Positions 31,000 to 38,517 of a DNA stretch of 64,000 bases are shown here, piece after piece. A model generated the notes under the pieces. That model did no database searches. It was not told where the DNA came from and was given only the letters and a program-made list of their open reading frames with translations. How positions within the stretch are numbered: position 1 is the first letter of the stretch; every line of letters starts with the position of its first letter. The position numbers were made by a program, and so were the translations under genes. Source of the stretch: SZUA-584 sp040768905 (lineage in GTDB: Bacteria; Bacillota; Clostridia; Christensenellales; SZUA-584); NCBI GenBank assembly GCA_040768905.1, contig JAXGMA010000001.1, forward strand, positions 62,001-126,000, in the 5' to 3' direction.

Positions 31000-31830
31000 T
31001 TAAGCCACCGGTTCCTTGCAGACGGCTTTTTCAGGCGAGGCCATCACGATGGTGTTTTTTGGGCAGGCTTCTACGCATTTTCCGCAGCCTGTGCATTTTT
31101 CATAATCGATGACGGGCAGATTATTGACCATGGTGATCGCGTTTTCGGGGCATTTCTTTTCGCACAGGGAACAGCCTATGCAGCCCGCTTTGCATACCGA
31201 TACGACCGCTTTGCCTTTCTGCGTGGTACGGCAGCTCACATACACATTGTGGCTCTTGGGCATGATGGCGATGCCGCCTTTAGGGCAAGCCTCGGCGCAT
31301 TTTCCGCAGCCCGTACATATGTCTTCATCAATGGTTGCCAGGCCTTTTTCATTGAGATAAATGGCGTCAAATGGGCAGACGTGTGCGCAGGTTAAAAGCC
31401 CGACGCAGCCGAAAGAGCAGGCGGATGGCCCCCCGGCGAGCATCGCCGCTGCGCGGCAATCGGAGATACCTGAATATTTGTATTGTGAAATGCAGTTTTC
31501 GGAATCACCCCGGCAGAGCACACGCGCCACCTTCTTTTCACCCTGCGTGGCATCAACACCCAGCAGTTTTGCGATTTTAGAAAAGTTGTCGCAAGAGAGC
31601 GCGCTGCACATCGAGAGCTCACACTGTCCCTCCACGACAGCTTTTGTAAAGCCGTCGCAGCCCGGATATCCGCAGCCGCCGCAGTTGGCGCCTGGCAGGA
31701 GATCACGCACTTTTTCGATGTTTGGGTCAATTTTTACGGCGAGCAGTTTGGAAGCGATAGCCAGCCCAAGGCCGAGAACCAGCCCGAGGCCGCCAAGAGC
31801 CGCCACCGGCAAAATCATTTCATTCAGCAT
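31000..31830 (-). CDS. rnfB: Rnf complex subunit B, multi-cluster ferredoxin
   Basis: RnfB accepts electrons from ferredoxin at the membrane. A hydrophobic N-terminal anchor (residues 3-28) precedes the Fe-S domain NCGGCGYPGCDGF. Further Cys-rich clusters follow: CSFGCVGLLTCAHVCPF, CTGCGKCAEACPKGG, CKAGCIGCSLCEKKCPE and CTGCGKCVEACPKN. The start at 31830 gives MLNEMILPVAAL and has GGAGGGA upstream; the longer frame overlaps rnfA. Length is 276 aa. Sixth gene of rnfCDGEAB. Confidence 0.95.
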   Translation of the reverse strand: MLNEMILPVAALGGLGLVLGLGLAIASKLLAVKIDPNIEKVRDLLPGANCGGCGYPGCDGFTKAVVEGQCELSMCSALSCDNFSKIAKLLGVDATQGEKKVARVLCRGDSENCISQYKYSGISDCRAAAMLAGGPSACSFGCVGLLTCAHVCPFDAIYLNEKGLATIDEDICTGCGKCAEACPKGGIAIMPKSHNVYVSCRTTQKGKAVVSVCKAGCIGCSLCEKKCPENAITMVNNLPVIDYEKCTGCGKCVEACPKNTIVMASPEKAVCKEPVA

Positions 31831-31846
31831 AATAAATCCCTCCGTG

Positions 31847-32431
31847 TCAAACGAGCCCCGCAAAGCCCATAAACGCCATGGCCATAAGCCCTGCGGATAT
31901 CAGCGCAATGGGGAAGCCTTTTAATGGCTGCGGTATGTCAGCCATCTCAAGCCGCTCGCGGATACCGGCGAACAGCACGATGGCCAGTGTAAAACCAAGA
32001 GCCGCACCGATGCCGCCGGTGAGCGTTTGGAGCAGGTCGTATTGTTCGTTGATATTGATGATGGCAACGCCCAAAACCGCACAGTTCGTGGTGATGAGCG
32101 GCAGATAAACTCCGAGTGCCTGGTAAAGCGACGGCACCAGCTTTTGCAGCGCCATTTCCACAAGCTGCACAAGTGACGCTATCACCAGTATGAACGCGAT
32201 CGTCTGCATGTATTCGATACCAAGCGGCACAAGCAGAAAATAATGCACAAGGTATGAGATGACCGAGGCAAGCGCCATGACGAAAGTGACTGCAAACCCC
32301 ATACCAAGCGCCGTTTCCACCTTTTTGGAGACGCCAAGGAACGGGCAGGTGCCAAGGAACCTTGAGAGAACAAAGTTATTGACAAGTATCGAGCTTAGAA
32401 GTATCAGCAATATGCGGGATAATCCGTCCAT
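31847..32431 (-). CDS. rnfA: Rnf complex subunit A, integral membrane
   Basis: RnfA is one of the two homologous six-span subunits that form the ion channel region and share a [2Fe-2S] site with RnfE. The family patterns NNFVLSRFLGTCPFLGVSKK and ITTNCAVLGVAI each contain the Cys ligand (FLGTCPFLG, TTNCAVLG). Length is 194 aa. Its start overlaps the rnfE stop by one base (TGATG). Confidence 0.96.
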   Translation of the reverse strand: MDGLSRILLILLSSILVNNFVLSRFLGTCPFLGVSKKVETALGMGFAVTFVMALASVISYLVHYFLLVPLGIEYMQTIAFILVIASLVQLVEMALQKLVPSLYQALGVYLPLITTNCAVLGVAIININEQYDLLQTLTGGIGAALGFTLAIVLFAGIRERLEMADIPQPLKGFPIALISAGLMAMAFMGFAGLV

Positions 32432-33048
32432 CAGCGTGCTCCTTTCCTATGCTTCTTCAGCATTGATATTTTATTGATGAGCCCGAGCAGCAGCCCCATC
32501 GTGATAAAGCCGCCCGGCGCAAGGATCATGATCAGCGCAGGCTGGAAACTGTCGCCGAAAAGCGTCATTTTGAAGAATGTGCCGTTGCCGAGTATTTCGC
32601 GCACTGATGCCACGATGAAAAGAGCGACCGTAAAGCCAAGCCCCATGCCGACGGCATCAAGCAGCGACGAAAAGACGCCGTTTTTGCTTGCGAAAGATTC
32701 AGCGCGTGCAAGGATGATGCAGTTGACCACGATCAGCGGTATAAAAATACCGAGTGATTTGTCAAGGTCGGGCACATACGCTTTCAAAAGCAGCTGCACG
32801 ATAGTCACAAACGATGCGATAACCACAATAAATGCAGGGATACGCACCTTGGGGGGGATAAAATTGCGCAGCAGCGAAACAACGAGGTTAGAGCCGACCA
32901 GCACGAACGTGGCCGCAAACCCCATGCCAATGCCGTTGAAGGCCTCAGTTGTGACCGCGAGCGCAGGGCACATACCAAGAACAAGGCGGAATATGGGGTT
33001 TTCAGTAAACAGCCCGTTTTTGAGTATGGTTAAGGGTTTTGTTTTCAT
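32431..33048 (-). CDS. rnfE: Rnf complex subunit E, integral membrane
   Basis: Homologue of RnfA with inverted topology; together they hold the intramembrane iron-sulfur centre. Motifs are NPIFRLVLGMCPALAVT and IPLIVVNCIILARAESFASKN, each with the conserved Cys. Six hydrophobic spans are evident in 205 aa. The gene overlaps rnfG upstream by 4 nt and rnfA by one. Confidence 0.96.
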   Translation of the reverse strand: MKTKPLTILKNGLFTENPIFRLVLGMCPALAVTTEAFNGIGMGFAATFVLVGSNLVVSLLRNFIPPKVRIPAFIVVIASFVTIVQLLLKAYVPDLDKSLGIFIPLIVVNCIILARAESFASKNGVFSSLLDAVGMGLGFTVALFIVASVREILGNGTFFKMTLFGDSFQPALIMILAPGGFITMGLLLGLINKISMLKKHRKGAR

Positions 33049-33620
33049 TGCACACCTCCTGCCGATTGCTTCATATAAGCCGCAACCGTATTGACTGCAT
33101 CCGTGATGCCGTTGGTGGTGATCGTCGCGCTAGCTATAGCCTGAATATCATTGGCGCCCGACGGCGCGGATTTGACCACATACAAAGGGGTGTCGGTCTG
33201 CTTGCCGGTATACTGTGCCTGAAACGCGTCCTCTGCGGCTTTGGCTCCAAGCCCCGGCGTTTCGCTGTGCGCGCCGACGATGACGCCCCTGATCACACCA
33301 TCCGCGCCAATACCGACCGTTAAATTGAGCCCGGCGTTGTAGCCTTTGGTCACGACGGCCGCAGTGATGCCGATGGGATTTCCGTCTGCATCGAGGGCTG
33401 TATGCACCTGCTTGATAATAGAAAATGCGTCGGGTATGGCTTCTGTTTGAGCAACGAAACTCTCAGCTTCCGGGAAGGCCTCAAAACGCGCGATATCTGC
33501 TTCGGCCCGCGCCTGCTGTGCGATCGGCTCTTTGGTTATGCTGTATACGAGGCCGAGTACGGCTCCGGCAATCAACGTGATTGCGAGCAGCTTGGCTGCG
33601 ATAATAATGACATTCTTCAT
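33045..33620 (-). CDS. rnfG: Rnf complex subunit G, covalent FMN carrier
   Basis: Membrane-anchored subunit with an extracytoplasmic domain carrying FMN on a threonine. The N-terminal span is at residues 5-26. The flavinylation site is read as SATIT in AIASATITTNGITDAV, equivalent to the family's SGATxT; the usual Gly is Ala here, as in some clostridial RnfG. GAHSETPGLGAKA is typical. Length is 191 aa. Its 5' end overlaps rnfD and its 3' end overlaps rnfE, each by 4 nt. A dedicated ApbE flavin transferase gene is not in this window. Confidence 0.94.
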   Translation of the reverse strand: MKNVIIIAAKLLAITLIAGAVLGLVYSITKEPIAQQARAEADIARFEAFPEAESFVAQTEAIPDAFSIIKQVHTALDADGNPIGITAAVVTKGYNAGLNLTVGIGADGVIRGVIVGAHSETPGLGAKAAEDAFQAQYTGKQTDTPLYVVKSAPSGANDIQAIASATITTNGITDAVNTVAAYMKQSAGGVQ

Positions 33621-34588
33621 TTGGCGGCACCTCCGAAAAGCTTGGGAGCAAAGGCTCTGTTGAGCAGCGGCACCGCAAGGTTCATCAGCAGTATGGCATA
33701 GGAGACGCCTTCAGGCAGGGCGCCCCACAGCCGGATCACGCTGGTCAAAATGCCGCATCCCAAAGCAAAAACGATCTTGCCTTTGGCGGTCATCGGCGAA
33801 GTCGTGTAATCCGTGGCCATGAATATGGCGCCGATCATCAGGCCGCCTCCGAGGACATGATAAAGCGCGTCTCCCGTAAACATGCCTGCAGGCCCTGCGA
33901 TAAAGGTGAAAAGCGCCACAGTCCCGATGTAGACCAACGGCAAGCGCGGGTCGATCACCCGTCGCGCCACAAGGTAAAGCCCGCCGATGATGAGTGCGAG
34001 CGCGCTCGTTTCTCCGATACAGCCGCCGATGTTGCCAAGGAACATATCAATATGCGGTGAAAGCGCGTCGCCTGCCTTGAGTGCGGTCAAGGGCGTCGCC
34101 GAAGAGACCGCATCTGCAAGCGTGGCGGACGAAGCCGTTATCGTTGTTGCGCTCTCGGGTATTGTCCATGCGGTCATAGCCGTCGGCCACGAGCTCACCA
34201 GAAAAACACGTGCAGCCAAAGCGGGATTCAAGAAATTATGCCCGATACCGCCGAAACATTGTTTGACGATACCTATGGCGAAAAATGCGCCGAGGATCGG
34301 GATCCACCACGGAACAGACGGCGGCAGATTAAGCCCCAAAAGCAGGCCGGTTAAGGCTGCGCTGCCGTCCCCGACAGTTATATTTCTTTTCATAAGCTTT
34401 TGCAGAACCCATTCAGCCAGCATGGCGCTTGCCACACAAATGAGGACGGTTTGGAGCGCACCCAAACCAAAAATAATGACACCGACGATGGTGGCAGGCA
34501 AAAGCGCGATAATGACGTCGCGCATGATACGCGAAGTTGTTTCGGATGAGCGTACATGCGGCGAAGAGGACATGATATATTTGTCCAT
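33617..34588 (-). CDS. rnfD: Rnf complex subunit D, integral membrane flavoprotein
   Basis: RnfD carries a covalent FMN and is part of the ion-translocating membrane core. It shows SPHVRSSETTSRIM at the N-terminus, many hydrophobic spans, GGIGHNFLNPALAARVFL and the flavin-linking segment GCIGETSALAL. Length is 323 aa. The start at 34588 has GGAGG 5 nt upstream; the open frame extends into rnfC but that part has no homology. It follows rnfC by 16 nt. Confidence 0.95.
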   Translation of the reverse strand: MDKYIMSSSPHVRSSETTSRIMRDVIIALLPATIVGVIIFGLGALQTVLICVASAMLAEWVLQKLMKRNITVGDGSAALTGLLLGLNLPPSVPWWIPILGAFFAIGIVKQCFGGIGHNFLNPALAARVFLVSSWPTAMTAWTIPESATTITASSATLADAVSSATPLTALKAGDALSPHIDMFLGNIGGCIGETSALALIIGGLYLVARRVIDPRLPLVYIGTVALFTFIAGPAGMFTGDALYHVLGGGLMIGAIFMATDYTTSPMTAKGKIVFALGCGILTSVIRLWGALPEGVSYAILLMNLAVPLLNRAFAPKLFGGAAK

Positions 34589-34604
34589 ACTAACCTCCAT
34601 TAAA

Positions 34605-35942
34605 CTAACAACCCGCTTTGCAGCGCATATTGATGATTTGCGCCTTGGCGAGACGGATGCCCTGGGCAAGATGACGGTTGGCAGGGCAAATATATGAACA
34701 GCAGCCGCACTCGATGCAGTCGAGCGCGTGCCATTTTTCGGCATCGGCAAAACGGTTGAACTCTGAGTAATCGCTTAAAAGATAAGGCAGCAGGCCGATG
34801 GGGCAGACATGCACGCATTTTCCGCAGCGTATACACGGCGAATCCATATTCGGGCGCGCCATGTGTTCGTCAAGCGCAAGGATGCCCGAAGTGCCTTTCA
34901 TGACAGGGGCGTCAAGGTTGTGTTGTGTGATGCCCATCATCGGGCCTCCGCTGATCACCTTTTCTATCTTGCCTGAAAATCCACCCACCTGCGCGATCAC
35001 GTGGCGCAAAGGTGTGCCGAGGCGCACGAGCAGATTAGACGGGATACCGACACTGCCCGAGACCGTCACGACACGCTGATAGAGCGGCAGCCCCTTTTGG
35101 ATGGCCAGGCTTATTTGGTATGCAGTGCCTGCGTTGATGACCACAACGCCCACATCCATGGGCAGCCCGCATGAAGGCACCTGTCTTGAGAGCACAGCGT
35201 CGATCAGCTGTTTTTCAGCACCTTGCGGGTATTTGACCTTCAGCGCGGCAACTGTGACAGGCTCGCCGTTTACGGCTTTTTTCATGGCTGCAATGGCATC
35301 CGGTTTGTTGCTTTCTATACCGACGATGCCTTTTTCGACGCCGAGTGCCTTCATTGCGGCTTTGAGCCCGAAAACAATTTCCCCGGGATGCTCGATCATG
35401 AGCCGATGGTCGGCAGTCAGATAAGGCTCGCATTCCGCACCGTTGACCAAAACTGTGTCGATCTTTTTCTCACATGGGGGTGATAGCTTTACATGTGTCG
35501 GAAATGCCGCCCCGCCCATACCGACGATCCCCGCATTCTTGATGGCATCGATGATGTCGGAAGCAGACAGAGCATCAATGCTGCCGGGGCTTTTAAGGCT
35601 GCTGTGCATCCTGTCTTCAAAGTCATTGGCGATGACAACAGCCAGAGAGCTATTGCCACACATGTGCGGACGCGGCTCAATAGCAGTGACGGTTCCCGAT
35701 ACGCTTGAATAGCACGGCACGCTGACATAACCGCATGCATCTGCGACCATTTGACCGATTTCGACAGTGTCTCCCACGGAGACAACGGGGGTAGAAGGTG
35801 CGCCAATGTGCTGAGAAAGCGGCAGTATGATTTCTTCGGGTGCTTTGCATGGCATGATCTCACGGTTCTCAGTAAGCGGCTTGCCGTGATGCATGCGCTT
35901 GAGCGGATGAACACCGCCTTTGAAAGAAAATACGCTGGGCAT
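34605..35942 (-). CDS. rnfC: Rnf complex subunit C, NADH-binding
   Basis: RnfC carries the NAD(H) and FMN sites where electrons leave the complex. The N-terminus FSFKGGVHPLKR is typical, followed by the SLBB-containing NuoF-like core (GMGGAAFPTHVKL; VLVNGAECEPYLTAD) and two [4Fe-4S] motifs CIRCGKCVHVCP and CIECGCCSYICP. Length is 445 aa from the ATG at 35942, preceded by AAGGAGA. First gene of the operon, with a -10 element at 35979-35984. Confidence 0.96.
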   Translation of the reverse strand: MPSVFSFKGGVHPLKRMHHGKPLTENREIMPCKAPEEIILPLSQHIGAPSTPVVSVGDTVEIGQMVADACGYVSVPCYSSVSGTVTAIEPRPHMCGNSSLAVVIANDFEDRMHSSLKSPGSIDALSASDIIDAIKNAGIVGMGGAAFPTHVKLSPPCEKKIDTVLVNGAECEPYLTADHRLMIEHPGEIVFGLKAAMKALGVEKGIVGIESNKPDAIAAMKKAVNGEPVTVAALKVKYPQGAEKQLIDAVLSRQVPSCGLPMDVGVVVINAGTAYQISLAIQKGLPLYQRVVTVSGSVGIPSNLLVRLGTPLRHVIAQVGGFSGKIEKVISGGPMMGITQHNLDAPVMKGTSGILALDEHMARPNMDSPCIRCGKCVHVCPIGLLPYLLSDYSEFNRFADAEKWHALDCIECGCCSYICPANRHLAQGIRLAKAQIINMRCKAGC

Positions 35943-35978
35943 ACATTCTCCTTTTTTATGTATAGTATCCAAAGAGCC

Positions 35979-36010
35979 ATTATAGCATAATCAATTTAAA
36001 TTGTGTACAA
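35979..36010 (-). promoter_or_regulatory. Putative promoter and operator of the rnf operon
   Basis: On the minus strand TATAAT (35984-35979) lies about 37 nt before rnfC, but no good -35 stands 17 nt upstream. Instead, two adjoining palindromic sequences lie there: CAATTTAAATTG at 35992-36003 (perfect) and TTGTGTACAA at 36001-36010 (imperfect). This suggests a regulator-dependent promoter; the regulator is unknown. Confidence 0.4.
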
Positions 36011-36155
36011 TCATAAATAAAAATATTGCAAAAAAAGAATAAGGAAGCAGGCCACGCACTTCATCACACAGCCATATCAATAATTTAACACACAAACCAA
36101 CCGATGGAAGCAAAGCTCATTAAGAAATGCAGGTAAAAAACAAAAATATTTGGTG

Positions 36156-36184
36156 TTGTCACAGAGTGGAAACGGTGGTATAAT
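36156..36184 (+). promoter_or_regulatory. Promoter of rpsF-ssb-rpsR
   Basis: TTGTCA at 36156-36161 and TATAAT at 36179-36184 are separated by 17 bp. Confidence 0.75.
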
Positions 36185-36208
36185 CCTTTGATGTAGCGTC
36201 TTTCTTGC

Positions 36209-36256
36209 TCTGCACAAGCTGATGCAGGGCCAACATCCGCCGATAAGCTCGGCGGA
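36209..36256 (+). promoter_or_regulatory. Structured leader of rpsF, possible S6:S18 autoregulatory motif
   Basis: Two hairpins lie between the promoter and the rpsF start: CTGCA/TGCAG at about 36210-36228, and the 8-bp stem TCCGCCGA/TCGGCGGA at 36236-36256 with a TAAGC loop. Leaders of rpsF in many bacteria contain a hairpin bound by the S6:S18 complex. The position fits, but I cannot confirm the consensus. Confidence 0.45.
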
Positions 36257-36278
36257 GAGTCCAAAAGGGAGGTAGAAT

Positions 36279-36560
36279 ATGAATAAGTACGAGAGCATGT
36301 ATATTTTGAAGCCGGATCTCGAAGAAGAAGCAAGAAAAGCGATCATTGATAAGTTTTCTGCGCTTGTTACGGACAACGGCGGAAAAGTGGAAAAAGTCGA
36401 TGAATGGGGCCAGAAAAAACTGGCTTACGAGATCGACTACATCAAAGAAGGCTACTATGTACTCATGACGTTTGAAGCGTTGCCCGAGTTTCCTTTAGAA
36501 CTTGAACGCAATTACAACATCAACGACAGTGTTATTCGTTTCAATGTGATAAGATTATAA
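36279..36560 (+). CDS. rpsF: 30S ribosomal protein S6
   Basis: S6 binds 16S rRNA as a heterodimer with S18. MNKYESMYILKPDLEEEARKA and the central VEKVDEWGQKKLAYEI are typical, and the end VIRFNVIRL is as expected. Length is 93 aa. GGGAGGT lies 7 nt before the ATG. First gene of the rpsF-ssb-rpsR operon. Confidence 0.96.
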   Translation: MNKYESMYILKPDLEEEARKAIIDKFSALVTDNGGKVEKVDEWGQKKLAYEIDYIKEGYYVLMTFEALPEFPLELERNYNINDSVIRFNVIRL

Positions 36561-36575
36561 AGGCAGGTTTGCATT

Positions 36576-36995
36576 ATGAACAGAGCCATTATTATCGGTA
36601 ACTTGACCAAAGATCCTGAAAGCAGGACAACGGCTTCCGGAGTTTCTGTTTGCAGCTTTACGGTTGCGGTCAACAGAGGGTTTGGAGACAAAAAGGATGT
36701 TGATTATATCCCCGTTGTTGCGTGGCGCGGGCTTGCAGAAAATTGCGGAAAGTTTCTTGCCAAAGGTCGTAAGGTGGGCGTGTCGGGAAGAATCCAGGTC
36801 AGGAATTATGAGACAAGCAACGGTGAGAGACGCTATGTGACCGAGATCATTGCTGACGATGTTGAGTTTCTGACACCGAAAGGCGAAGGCGGGGCAAGGA
36901 TGCAGGATGTACCGCCGCCCCCGGATGATGCCGGGCTTTTCGGGGACGAGCCCGATGATTTTGAGCCTCTTGATGATGAGCAGATGCCATTCTAA
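36576..36995 (+). CDS. ssb: Single-stranded DNA-binding protein
   Basis: SSB coats single-stranded DNA in replication and repair. The OB fold begins MNRAIIIGNLTKDPESRTT and continues with VCSFTVAVNRGF and GRIQVRNYETSNGERRYVTEI. A short acidic, Pro-rich linker leads to the end DDEQMPF, a variant of the DDDIPF tip that recruits partner proteins. Length is 139 aa. It has the usual place between rpsF and rpsR. Confidence 0.96.
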   Translation: MNRAIIIGNLTKDPESRTTASGVSVCSFTVAVNRGFGDKKDVDYIPVVAWRGLAENCGKFLAKGRKVGVSGRIQVRNYETSNGERRYVTEIIADDVEFLTPKGEGGARMQDVPPPPDDAGLFGDEPDDFEPLDDEQMPF

Positions 36996-37013
36996 CAATA
37001 AGGAGGAGAGACC

Positions 37014-37262
37014 ATGAACGACGACAAACCCAAAAAACAGTTTCGCCGCGGAAAACCAAGGCGCAAAATATGTGCGTTTTGTGCAGATAAATCCACAAGC
37101 ATAGACTATAAAGATATCGTTAAGCTCAAAAAGTTCTTAACTGAGCGCGGAAAGATCCAGCCGAGACGGACATCGGGCGTTTGCGCAAAGCATCAGCGTC
37201 TTTTGGCAATGGCCATAAAGCGCGCTCGCGTGATGGCGCTGCTGCCCTACACGCAGGACTGA
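37014..37262 (+). CDS. rpsR: 30S ribosomal protein S18
   Basis: S18 pairs with S6 on the 30S platform. KICAFCADKSTSIDYKDIVKLKKFLTERGKI is followed by PRRTSGVCAKHQR and VMALLPYTQD. The CxxC plus GVCAKH cysteines suggest a zinc-binding version. Length is 82 aa. AAGGAGGAGAG stands just before the ATG. Last gene of the operon. Confidence 0.96.
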   Translation: MNDDKPKKQFRRGKPRRKICAFCADKSTSIDYKDIVKLKKFLTERGKIQPRRTSGVCAKHQRLLAMAIKRARVMALLPYTQD

Positions 37263-37274
37263 GTCAAATCGATG

Positions 37275-37305
37275 AAGCAGCTTTTCAGGAGGCTGCTTTT
37301 TCTTT
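37275..37305 (+). terminator. Terminator of rpsF-ssb-rpsR
   Basis: AAGCAGC at 37275-37281 pairs with GCTGCTT at 37292-37298, followed by TTTCTTTT. Confidence 0.8.
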
Positions 37306-37443
37306 TGTCATAAAGGGAAAGATTTTTTTAAAAGGGAAGCAAAAGCCAAAACCTATCATGTTTCAGGCAAAGCGTTACTGTTAAGCAGCGGCATGTTTTT
37401 ATATATAGGCAAAAAGCAAAGGCTGTGTTATAATGCTTTTTGC

Positions 37444-37517
37444 GCGGGTGTAGCTCAATGGCAGAGCTCCAGCTTCCCAAGCTGGCCACGTGGGTTCGAT
37501 TCCCATCACCCGCTCCA
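37444..37517 (+). tRNA. tRNA-Gly (anticodon CCC), CCA encoded
   Basis: The sequence folds as a complete cloverleaf: acceptor GCGGGTG/CACCCGC, D arm GCTC/GAGC, anticodon stem CCAGC/GCTGG with loop TTCCCAA, and T arm GTGGG/CCCAT around TTCGATT. The anticodon CCC reads the glycine codon GGG. Discriminator T is at 37514 and CCA at 37515-37517. A -10 element TATAAT lies at 37429-37434. A terminator begins immediately afterwards. Confidence 0.95.
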
Positions 37518-37833
37518 AAAAAACACCTTCCGGCGCAGCCGGGGGGTGTTTTTTTGGAAAAGAACGGAGGAATCGAACACGAGCCTGCCGCCGCCGGGGG
37601 CGGATGAAGGCGGGCGAGGCGGCGTGATAGCGACCGAAGGGAGCGGAGCGATTCCCATCACCCGCTCCAGCGTCGGAGCAAAGTTCGCTTTGCTCCGTTT
37701 TGCAAGCAGCAAAACTTACGACCGCTTGCTTGCTCCTCCCAAGATTACCACGAAGCCGTGCTTCGCGGGGGCCCCATGACCTGTAACAGTGGGGTGTCTT
37801 TTTGGAAAGGAACGAAAGCAACGAACACGAGCC
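37497..37833 (+). repeat. Duplicated tRNA 3' end and flanking repeat, with a row of hairpins
   Basis: The last 21 nt of the tRNA (37497-37517) recur exactly at 37649-37669. A second, imperfect repeat of about 43 nt (GGGGTGT-T-tract-GGAAA to AACACGAGCC) occurs at 37543-37585 and 37791-37833. Between them stand perfect hairpins: a 10-bp stem with TTCG loop at 37674-37697, TTTTGC/GCAAAA at 37698-37714, CGAAGC/GCTTCG at 37751-37765 and CCCCA/TGGGG at 37772-37794, the last followed by TCTTTTT. Open frames here are by-products of the repeats. The rest of the gap, 37834-38061, is AT-rich and holds no gene. Confidence 0.75.
37518..37555 (+). terminator. Terminator of tRNA-Gly
   Basis: AAAAAACACC pairs with GGTGTTTTTT, with an inner CCGG/CCGG pairing, ending in seven T. 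Confidence 0.85.
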
Positions 37834-38061
37834 ATTTTATTTATTTGATAAGTATCAAATAAATCATCTCTATAACAAACAATCTCCTGCCTTGTTCATT
37901 TTATGATTCATTTCCTTAGCATACTTTTATCTCCAATCATATATAATGGATATGCGCGTATCATATTATAATTCATCGAAACTCTTTTTAAGTGAGGGTC
38001 GGTTGTATTATGAAAATATTGGTGATAAAATGAATAGTAGAAAAGGATACGGAGCGTTCTG

Positions 38062-38442
38062 ATGAGCAAGGATATAGGTGAAAAAATAAAAAAGATTCGT
38101 CATCACAAGCATCTTTCCCAAATTGATCTTGCACAAAAAGCAGGTATTGCACAATCAACGCTTTCATATATTGAAAGCGGCAAAAAGGCGCCACAATTCG
38201 ATACGCTTTCAGCCATATGCAAAGGGCTCGGCGTCAGCGTGTTTGCATTGCTTTCCCAAGATGCGAAAAAGTCGGAAAAAAAGATGTTTGAGCAGCGCGA
38301 TGGAGCTGCACTCGCCAATGAAAATTGCATCTCGCTCACTTTTTCACAGGATCTGCCGGCCGATGCCCTTCAGGAACTGCTTGAATTTCAAAAATATATT
38401 GATTATAAGTATGGACAGTATATTAAACAAGGGTTTGAATGA
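38062..38442 (+). CDS. XRE-family helix-turn-helix transcriptional regulator
   Basis: A Cro/CI-type DNA-binding protein of 126 aa. The HTH covers residues 5-60: IKKIRHHKHLSQIDLAQKAGIAQSTLSYIESGKKAPQ, with the turn at AGIAQS. The C-terminal half is a short unrecognised region (CISLTFSQDLPADALQELLEFQKYIDYKYG) that may mediate dimerisation. The target is unknown; the nearest gene is the MBL-fold gene 75 nt downstream. GGAG lies 8 nt before the ATG. Confidence 0.85.
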   Translation: MSKDIGEKIKKIRHHKHLSQIDLAQKAGIAQSTLSYIESGKKAPQFDTLSAICKGLGVSVFALLSQDAKKSEKKMFEQRDGAALANENCISLTFSQDLPADALQELLEFQKYIDYKYGQYIKQGFE

Positions 38443-38517
38443 TCATTTAAGAACGCCAAATAAGGACGCCAAAATTTTTTTCCCGTTCCGGCGCGCAGCT
38501 ATGACAAGGATAGTGAT

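Noticed and set aside
37649..37669. A second tRNA-Gly gene
   Set aside because: Only the 3' 21 nt are present; no D arm or anticodon arm precedes them.
37393..37821. Open frames across tRNA-Gly and its repeats, on both strands
   Set aside because: They run through a tRNA, terminators and hairpins. Peptides of this type are typical by-products of tRNA-linked repeats.
37497..37833. CRISPR array from the repeats after tRNA-Gly
   Set aside because: Only two copies, differing spacing and sequence, and no cas genes. No CRISPR array is seen elsewhere in the window.
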